Source of the DNA: Sipunculus nudus
Lineage: Eukaryota; Annelida; Sipuncula; Golfingiida; Sipunculidae
Assembly: GCA_026874595.1 (NCBI GenBank)
Contig: CM049310.1
Coordinates: forward strand, 30,009,558 to 30,073,557
Direction: 5' to 3'
DNA length: 64,000 nt
This document shows, in pieces, positions 28,501 to 38,539 of the stretch. Under the pieces are notes generated by a model. It was not told the DNA's origin, did no database searches, and was given only the letters and a program-made list of their open reading frames with translations. A program made the translations under genes and the position numbers. Every line of letters begins with the position of its first letter. The first letter of the stretch is position 1.

Positions 28501-31500
28501 ATGTATACATATATATGTGTGAATGTAATGTAGGTCTATTTGTTTCTTACCTGCACTTCCAGAATACAAAACGACATAGTGATACATATTTATCATTAAG
28601 TCTGTGTCTTCTTTCAGCCTCCACGCCCACCACCACCCAACAGGAGGTCCGGGGGACAGAGAACTTCATATGACAGGTGGGCAGTCTTGGTTACCAAATT
28701 CATCCTTATTGTGTAACTTGGGGGGATTTCAGCCATTCTTAATCTTAGCTGAAGTCACTGATCCTCTGAGCCTGTCATAGAAACAACCATATAGCATTTA
28801 TATTCTTCAGTCCAGAAGTCAGGCATTTCAACCAAGAAAATTGGGCCACCCTATGCTCATTTAAATGAGCATCTAGATTTAATACAAAAAATTATATAAA
28901 GTTTAACAGAAAAGACAAATTTGATTTTTATGTCAGGTATAAAAAGTGGACTTAGAAATTAATATTAAGAGATCTATTCTTAATATAAATCCAGGTATCT
29001 TTGAAAACTGGGATCATATATTTTGGACAAGGGGGTGGATCTGCTTCAGTAGCATTGGGAATTAAAAACTGTCTAAGGGACAGGTGACTTTTCTTTGAGT
29101 TTGTGCTTTGTTATGCATTGTTTATTTGAATGTTAGCATAAACAGTATTATCAGGCAAGTAGATATGAGAGCTTGAGGCGGTAGTTACAGACGGGTTTTG
29201 ATTAGGGCTTCTTTCATGGCCTCCAGTAGTTGCCATCAGGGCTTACCTGTCTGACTTACCTGTTATGATGTCACAGTCAGTCAAACTAATAGCAGGCTTG
29301 GTTTAAGGTGGTCAGCGCAGAAATATGGTAGGGGTAGTGTTCTCAATCTCATGCCACTTATTTTGAATGAAATAAACTTCCATAAAATTATTCCTATAAC
29401 ATTATGTATTACCACAGATTCTTTTTGGGATCAGACAAAATGAGACAATGACAAGAAGCAGTAAACACATAATCTCAGTGTTTGACCAGGCAATGCTCTA
29501 AAAGTCAGATCTACTTAAGAATTCATTTAAAGCGAAGGTGCATATTTTTGTACTCCAACTATGTGGTGATAAGCGCCTTGTTATGATGACATGTTCCTAG
29601 TTGTCATAGTGATGGTTATAATTGAGGTGCCTAGGAGCATTTTATTAATTTTTATATTATTTTCTTTTTAATTCTCATTTAACTTCATTAATCTTAACAA
29701 AATTAGCAGATCAGCCTTTTTCAGTTAACTTATATTCATTTCAGAGAAGTGCATCAAAATAAGTTGACTGCAGTTTTCAAGTTGACAGCAGTTGAGTTGT
29801 GTTGACATCATTGTTAAATTAACAATAGATAAGCTGGCATCTCTGTTAAAATATAATACCAGTTTTGTCAACCTTAGTATTGTCAAAAGCTGGTTTATTT
29901 CATGTCAAATTTATTTAAATCTTTAATTTAAAAATTTAGTTTTTAATGATGTCACTCTTCATACATTTTGTCACTGAATTATTAGCTAAAAGTCATAAGG
30001 ATGTGAATCACAAGTCAGCAATTAATAAAGTCAGTGTCAGTGAGAGCATGTCCAGGAAATAGCTAAAAAATCTGAGCACTTCAAAGTGTGTATGTTCAAG
30101 AGACTGGTGAGCCCATGACTCTTACAAAACTGATAACTAAAAGGCCCATGTTTCTACTGATTTGGCTGGTTCATTCAGAAAGCAAGGTAGTCGATAAACA
30201 AAAGTCAGAAGTTTAGGTTCAAATGATTATTTACAAATAAGGATTAACAAGTAAGAGTTACAATTTACACCAAAAACACTGATAAATCCCCTGCCAGACC
30301 CACAATAATGTATCACTTAATCAGTCCAGGGCTACCTGTAGGGCAGTTCACCGTGTTCATAATCAGAACAGGTCAACTTGTATATCGAGGTCCATGAGGA
30401 GGTTCCTCTTGATGTCATGGTCTGTCCACTCTCACTGTACAACAAAGCCAACTAGGCCACCACATGCTTTCTCTCTGTCTTCCCCACTCTTATACTCCCC
30501 CCCCCCCCCCTCCCGATCTTTACCACTATCACATGCATGCCTGGATCACTTCAATATCCCAGCCAAGTCATCTGTGACTGAACAGACCCGTAAACATACA
30601 AAACATCACCTCAAACTGTTTGTACAAAAGTTACACTTCACATTTCAAATGTGTCTTCTCATGTCTTATGAACTATTAGAGGTATCCAAAATATAACAAA
30701 CAATTTTATTGCAGTTTTGATAAATAGTTAAATAGACTCTCCTGCCAGATGGTTTGTAGCATCACTTATAATGTTACTTTTCAGTGCAATCACACAAAAT
30801 GATAGTCTTTCCGATGGTTTGTTCACTTTCCTGTAATGTTACATTTCAGGGCGATCATGAACAGTAATTTATTAGACAGTCCTTCCAGATGGTTTGTGCC
30901 GAGGTAGATATAAATGGCGTCTGGGCCACAGCTTCATAACAGTTGATCTGATGCTGAAGGCCCAGGGATCTGCTTTATAACATTTATAGCATTAACTATG
31001 GCATATTGTGTGTCTCTGGTCATGCTATAAAAATATATTAGAAAATAAGCTTAAATGACCCATGTCTTTGTGTATGCACTGATAATGGAGAACCATTTTA
31101 ATTTTTTTGAAACTGATAGATTTAAAACTGATAGCAAAGATATTGTTAAACTTGTGTCCACATTTTTATATGCTGTGGTATTTACATGAAATAAGATGCA
31201 TAATATGCAAAATATTTTCATTATTATTCTTGACTTTTTAGCGAACCTGTGAGCTTATGCGATAGTGCGTCGTTGTCCGCCGTGCGTTGTCTGTTGTGCG
31301 TCGTCTGTACGTTAACCATAGCTATCTCAAAAACGGCAGGAACTAGCATCACCCAATTTTTTGCAAATAATCAGTCATCCAAAAAACTTTATCGGATTTT
31401 GTTTATTTTTTTTTCTAACTGCATTTTCTTAGATTTTATAGGGAAAAAGCTAAAAAAGCTTTAAAAATCTTCTTCTCTTCTGAAACTGTCCAGCCAAATT

Positions 31501-34500
31501 GTCCAATATTTCACAGAAATGATCCCTGGAACAATCTTTCTCAAGTTTGTTCGAATGGTTTTAGTTGGGAGATTTTTGGCCGAGATACAGGAGGTTGAAC
31601 TTTGTTAACTGTGCAAAAAAGCATATTAAAATTTAAATCTCAGAAACGGCTGTAGCTATCATCACCAAATTTTATGCCAATATAGGTCACATAGGTTATA
31701 TCTGAAATCGAGGTATTGGTGGCGCCACCTGCATCGGCCTTTTTTGTACAGGGTCATCAGTGCCTGTATCACATTGAGGGCTACAAAAAACTTCTTCTCT
31801 GAAACCATTTGGCCAAAATGTTTACTATCGCACAGATATGATCCTAGGGTAGTGCTTTCTGAAGTTTGTTCAAATGGTCTCTTTTCAGTGACTTTTGGCT
31901 AAATTATGGGAAGCTGAATTTAGTCATATGCGATAACAGCCCATTTTAGCTCAGTGGCTACAAAGATCTTCTTCTCAAAAACCACTGGGCCAAATTCTTA
32001 AATCTCACACATTAATTATCCTCAGATGTTGATAATTCAAGTTTGTTCAAATGGTTTTGGTTCAGTGCTTTTTGGCTGAGTTACAGAAAGCTGAACTTAG
32101 CCAGTTTGCTGTATCATCCTTTATGAGTTATAAACCTGCGAAATGTTTTTGACTGATGCCATTGAAGCCAGTTTGTTAAATATTTTACAAGAATTATTCC
32201 TACAATAATTCTTAATAATAATTGTCATTAATGGTTCCACATGAATGATTTTTGGCTGAATTATGGAGATTGAATTGAGTCATTTTACCATATATGTTAG
32301 CTGTGTGATGCTGTTACATCTAGCCAGGCACCAGTTTATCAGCATCTATTACATCATGCCACAAGACATTTAGATTATAGGTTATCTTTGGTTGATATTG
32401 ACAAGAAAGTTTTTTTAAGAGCTTTTAAAAAATTTAGATTTAAGATTTAAGTTATTCATCATACCAGGCAATGTTACAGTCATTGATATTCAGCTCTCTG
32501 TGGCTATATAAAGACAACTGTACATGGATTTTAAATTATTGGTATCCCTACTCAACTTAATTCAAGAATTTGCCATAAATGAGATGTATCTGTATTTTAA
32601 TTTTGCACACAGTATGCATCCTAATAATTTTACATATATTCCTGATTTCTTTTTTATAAAAAGTCAGCTGAAAAGCATTTTGTATTGGGAAAATAAATTT
32701 CAAAGTAATTTCAAGTAGGGACCACTTTTGTGTTCAGATGGCAGCAGTTGGTTTACCATTTGCAGATTGCCAGTGCCTTGATGTTGGCCATTAGCCAAGA
32801 TGATGTCAGCTCTATAAATAGTTTTGGCACAGTGCCAGGATTGGAAGAAGTGCAGCCAGGTATAGGTCAAGAGTTCACTCAGTGCAGTAGCTGCATTCTA
32901 TTTATAGCTTTGGCAGACTGCTCACTGCATCATATTTGGCACCAAAGTTCAGCCTGAATCTATTTATAGCTTTGGCAGACTGCCAACTGTGTCAGATTAT
33001 GCAACAGGTCAAGAGTTCACTCAGTGCAGCCAGGTACAGGTCAAAAGTTCACTCAGTCTGGCCAGGTGCAGGTCAAGAGTTCACTCAGTGCAGTAGCTTG
33101 AGGCAGCAATTTGTCACAGGTCACTCGGGGGCAACTGCCTTACTCACCTAAGCCTTGTCAGCCCAGTGCATCAAACTTTTGGGAAGTTTGATGTATTGGA
33201 CTGATATTTTGACCTGTCTATGCGTCTTTGATTGTATTCTCATTTACAAGACAGGTGGTGCCACGTACATTGACTTTTGCACAGTGTATGTGCCTGCTTA
33301 TTTCTACAGAGGAATTTGATATATCAGCCTGAAATTGGGCATATTTATACATATCGAATAGCTTTGTCGTATACAAGAATGGTGGTGCCACCTACAATAA
33401 TTTTTGCACAATGTGTGTCCCTGCTTATTTCTCAAGAGGGGTTTGATATTGGCATGTGTATATCTCTGATAGCTTCATTGTATACAAGACTGGTGGTGCC
33501 AGCTACAATCGTTTTTGTGTTGTGTGCACCCATGCCAGAATTTCAGCAGTGATGTTTGTGCAATTGTTTCTTATTCAAAATGTGTAGTACTTGCATTGTT
33601 CATATACATGAAAAGTAATGGTCCAGTATTGAAGCATTATACCTGGTGTAGTTCCCAATGCATAGGTTCGCATTAGGCCTGTAGGCCTTGTTATAATTTT
33701 CATATACTTTTTCAGGTATTATTCCCATTAGTAAGAAAGTCATAAAAGGCAGCAAATAATAAATGATACCTAGAGTGTTGCAAGAATGATATTACATACA
33801 TTCAAACATACAACATTTGTGAGAATTTTTAGCTCAGCTGACTGAAAGTCATCTGAGCTATAGCGATCACTCTTTGTCCGTCATCCGTCTGTCCGTCTGT
33901 CCGTCCGTTAACCAGGCACAAATCGTAACCGCTGGACCTAGAACCTTGTAACTTGGGATTCTGAGAGGTCCATGAAAAATCTCCTTGGAAACCAGAAATT
34001 AGGTCTCTGTTACCCATATCCTTCGAGCTATGGGGCCCCAAAGTACCCCCCAGAATAGTAAAAAATTTCATACAAAAACTTCAATATTTCAATAACTACT
34101 TGACTGATGGTCATGATTTTTGGCATACATATTGATCATGAGATGTTCGATCAGTTCCTGCAGACTGGTGGCGCCACCTGTACTGTTTAATTTTTTTCGA
34201 TTTTTTTCTCTATTTTTGAGACCTTTGAGGATGCTGTCATCTGTTAGCGTGGCACAAATCGTAACGACTGGACCTAGAATCTTCATTTTCGACACACTGA
34301 GAGACCTATGAAAAGTCTCCATGGAAACCAGAAATTAGGTCTCTGTTACCCATATCCTTCGAGCTATGGGGCCCAAAATTACCCCCCAGAATAGTCAAAA
34401 ATTTCATACAAAAACTTCAATATCTCATCAACTACATCACTGATGGTCATGATTTTCGACATACATATTGATCATGAGATGTTTCATCAGTTTGTGCAGA

Positions 34501-37500
34501 CTGGTGGCGCCACCTGTATTTTTCAATGTTCACGAATTGTTTTCTCCATTTTTGAGACCTTTAAGGATGTAGTTATCTGTCAACAGGGTACAAATCGTAA
34601 CGACTGGACCTAGAATCTTCGTTCTTGACACACAGGGAGACCCATGATAAGTCTCCATGGAAACCTGAAATTTGGTCTCTGTTACCCATATCCTTTGAGC
34701 TATGGCACTCCAAAGTACAGCTCAGAATAATGGAAAATTTGATACAAAAGCTAAAGTATCTGAACAACTAATGCAGAGATAACCATAATTGTTTGCATGG
34801 ATATTGATCATGGAGTGTTTCATAAGTTTCTGCAGACTGGTGGCACCACCTGTATTTGTTCGGTTTTTTTTACGAAATTTTTCTGTATTTTTGAGACCTT
34901 TAAAGATATGAACATCTGTTAACAGGGCACAAATCATAAAAACTGGACCAAGAATCTTCATTCTTGACACACAGGGAGACCCATGAAAAGTCTCCATGGA
35001 AACTTGAAATTAGGTCTCTGTTACCCATATTCTTTAAGCTGTATGGGTCCAAAATACCCCCCCCCCCCCAGAATAATGGAAAATTTGATACAAAAACTGC
35101 AGTATTTCAATAACTACAACAATGATGGTCATGATTTTCGGCATACATATTGATCAGCTGTTCCATCAGTTTCTGCAGACTGGGTGTGCCACCTCTATTT
35201 TTTTTCAAATTTTTACGAATTTTTTTCTTTTTTTTTTGAGACCTTTAAAGATGTGGTTATCTGTCAACAGGGTACAAATCGCAACAACTGGACCTAGAAT
35301 CTTCATTCTTGTCATGCAAGGAGGCCCATGAAAGGTGCCTGTGGAAACTTGAAATTAGGTCTCTGTTACCCATATCCTTCAAGCTATAGGACTCCGAAGT
35401 ATCCCTCAGAATAATGGACAATTTGATACAAAAACTGAAGTATCTGAACAACTAATGCAGAGATCACCATGATTTTTTGCATGGATATTGACCATTAAGT
35501 GTTTTTATTAGTTTCTGCAGACTGGTGGAGCCACCTGTATTTTTGTATCCGCCAAAACGAAGTTTTGCGGATACTATGTTTTTGACCGAGTTCCTCCGCC
35601 GCGGCGGCGTTCGTTTCCAGAGAGCTCCTCGGAGACTAATGGACCGATTTTTCCCAAACTTACACCTATTATCGGGTCACATGTGAACTGGTGCCTAACC
35701 AATTTGCGTTGACCTCTGACCTTTCCTCTCTATCCAGTGTCCATTTGTGGGTCTGTTTCCACTCATAAACCCTCATATCTCGGGAACCGTTTGACCGATC
35801 AGGAAATAAAATTGATACAAATGTAGCCCTTGGATTGCTTTATAACATACACAAAAATGGTGGCGCCACCTGTAACCATGTTTGCACAGTGTCCATCTGT
35901 TCATCTGCCTTGGGTTAAAATCACTCATATCTCTGCAGTGAATTGACTAATTCACCTGAAATTCGTCATGCGTATACATCCAGGATAGCTTTCTTGATTT
36001 TATGACAGGTGGCGCCACCTACGTTCACGTTCACGCTGATGACATCCAAGCTTATATCTTGGGAACCGTTTGACCGATCAGGAAATAAAATTTATACAAA
36101 TGTAGCCCTTTGATAGCTCTGTAACATACACAAAAAATGGTGGCGCCACCTGTAACAATGTTTGCACAGCGTCTGTCTGTTAGTCTGCCGTGGCCTAAAA
36201 TCACTCATTTCTCTGTAGTGGTTCGACATAACTGCCTAAAATTTTGCAGGTTTATACATCGTGGACAGCTTTCTTGATTTTATGACAGGTGGCGCCACCT
36301 ACATTCTAGTTAACGCTGCACACATCCAAGCTCATATCTCAGGAACCATTTGACCGATTGGGCCAAAATTGTGCATGTGTTTAGATCTCACATAGGTCTT
36401 TATCATACACAAAACTGGAGGGGTTACCTGCAAAGATTTTTGCACAGTGTTTGTCTGTTTGTCTGCCATGGGCAAAAATCGCTCATATACATGTAGTGGT
36501 TTGACTTTTCTGCCTAAAATTTTGCAGGTGTATACAACTTGGACAGCTTTCTGGATTTGTGGTAGGTGGCACAACCTACATACACATTTAGGCTGCAGAC
36601 ATCCATGCTAATATGCAACATACCTCACTCTATTTCCCCTTGCCACTCAATCCATGCCTCACTATCCGATTTTGGCAGATACATGTAGTCACTTGTCGGT
36701 TACCTGTATTCTAGTTTTAAAAGTTTACACATTTTTCTCTATTTTTGAGGTATATAAATACAGACTAAATCTTGGCCTGTTGGTTAATCTGTTTGATGCT
36801 TCAGTTGAATGGGTATATACTACCATTCTAATGATAAAATTTCCTTTTGCGAATCTCTTCCCAGTCAGCTGAGCGTCATGACCCATGGGTCATGGAGTTT
36901 TTGGAGTTTGATTGAAAATGGAAAGACCTACAAAGAGAAAAAATTCAGTGATTCTGTGTTTATCAAGCAAAATTATATACCAGTAATATCTAGGTAAAGA
37001 GGCTGTAGTCCTAAACCTTTGAAAGTTTCTAAAACTTAAAAAAGTTTCAAGGTGCTTCATGAAATAATGAAAAAGAAAGTAATACATAAAAATGGCCACA
37101 GAAGAATTGATGAATTAGTCTGTTATAATGATTTTAAGAATAGATATAATTGGAAATTTAACTTGTGTTGATTTAGTATATTTTTATTTGGTTGATATTA
37201 AAAAGAAATTGTACAGTTTTGTAGAAGTGATAATGTTGATTGCTGGCCAGGGAATAAGCATATATATGCCATAGAATAGAGGGTGTGTGCCTCTTAAACA
37301 AATGTAGACTCCAGATCTAATACAAAACTCAATTTCAGGTGTGAACTCTTTGAATAGCTTAGATAATCTTCATTAAATGTTACTCCATGCTGCTTGTATC
37401 TTTTTTACCAAGTATAAATGTATTTCCACAATCTAGAAGATATTAAATTCACATCAGCCCATAAGGACATTCTTGGGCATTGCACTCTTCTTTTAATGAT

Positions 37501-38508
37501 GTTATGTTTAATTCTTGGTACAGTACATGAAATTTCTTCAAAGGTTACCACTTCTAATGTAAAATATCAACAGAATCAATCACTGTGTTGGTTAAACTTT
37601 AAAACATAAACCCGAATCTAGGCAAAATAACCATTATGGATGTGGTAACAAGGCTAAAAACCTTTTAATGTTACCATGTACATTCAATTCAAAGAGTATG
37701 AAAACTAAACACAAGCAGATGCACCAGACCTTGCACTTGAGTGACCTTTGGTGGAGCTATTTGCATACAGGATGACATGGACACTGTGTATATATAACAT
37801 GACGTGTGTGTGTGTTCATGCTTATGTTTGTCATGTTGAATGCATGTTTTACTTTAAAACTCCAGTTTCTCCTTCACATGATTCAGTAGATGACTCTATA
37901 GATGCAACCACAGTATATCCACTGGGCATTATTATTAGGTACCGGTACCAGTAACATACACATGCAAAGTATCGTTATGTATTATTTAAGTGTTGTCATA
38001 TCTCTTCCTAAGAAGGGATTGGGGATTACCAGGAGAGATTTTGTAGCACAGCTGCAGTGTTAGCAGGGACCACAACAACAGTAAAAACTCACTAAATAAT
38101 AACTTTGGTGTGTTTGTACGTTGTAATTATTAATCTTTATTAGCTTTTAACATGGGGTGCTTTTGGGTGTATTTCCACTAAACTTTTCATGCAAGCATCT
38201 GCTTACGATAACGAGATTACCACCTTTCTACCAGATTCAACTTCTGTTGATCAGCCATTTAAACAGGATACTAACATTCATTTATTAACATTACACCATT
38301 TTTATTTGTTTATTTCTCCATAGTTCACATGTATGCATGTCAGTATTTCTCATCTTTTTCTGTGTGCATATTTTATTAAATTAATGGTTTTAAAGGACAT
38401 AATGGACATGAAAAATTTGAATAACAAATTTCAGAAGTACTGTACTTTAGTACTTAAGAAATGTCCATTATTATTATCATTATTGTTATTATTATTATTA
38501 TTGTTGTT

Positions 38509-38539
<31 letters not shown>

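Noticed and set aside
37868-37910. Acidic exon-like peptide SPSHDSVDDSIDATT in the largest DENND1 intron
   Set aside because: The frame after the adjacent AG does not match the phase left by the exon at 28618; the compatible frame meets a stop at once.
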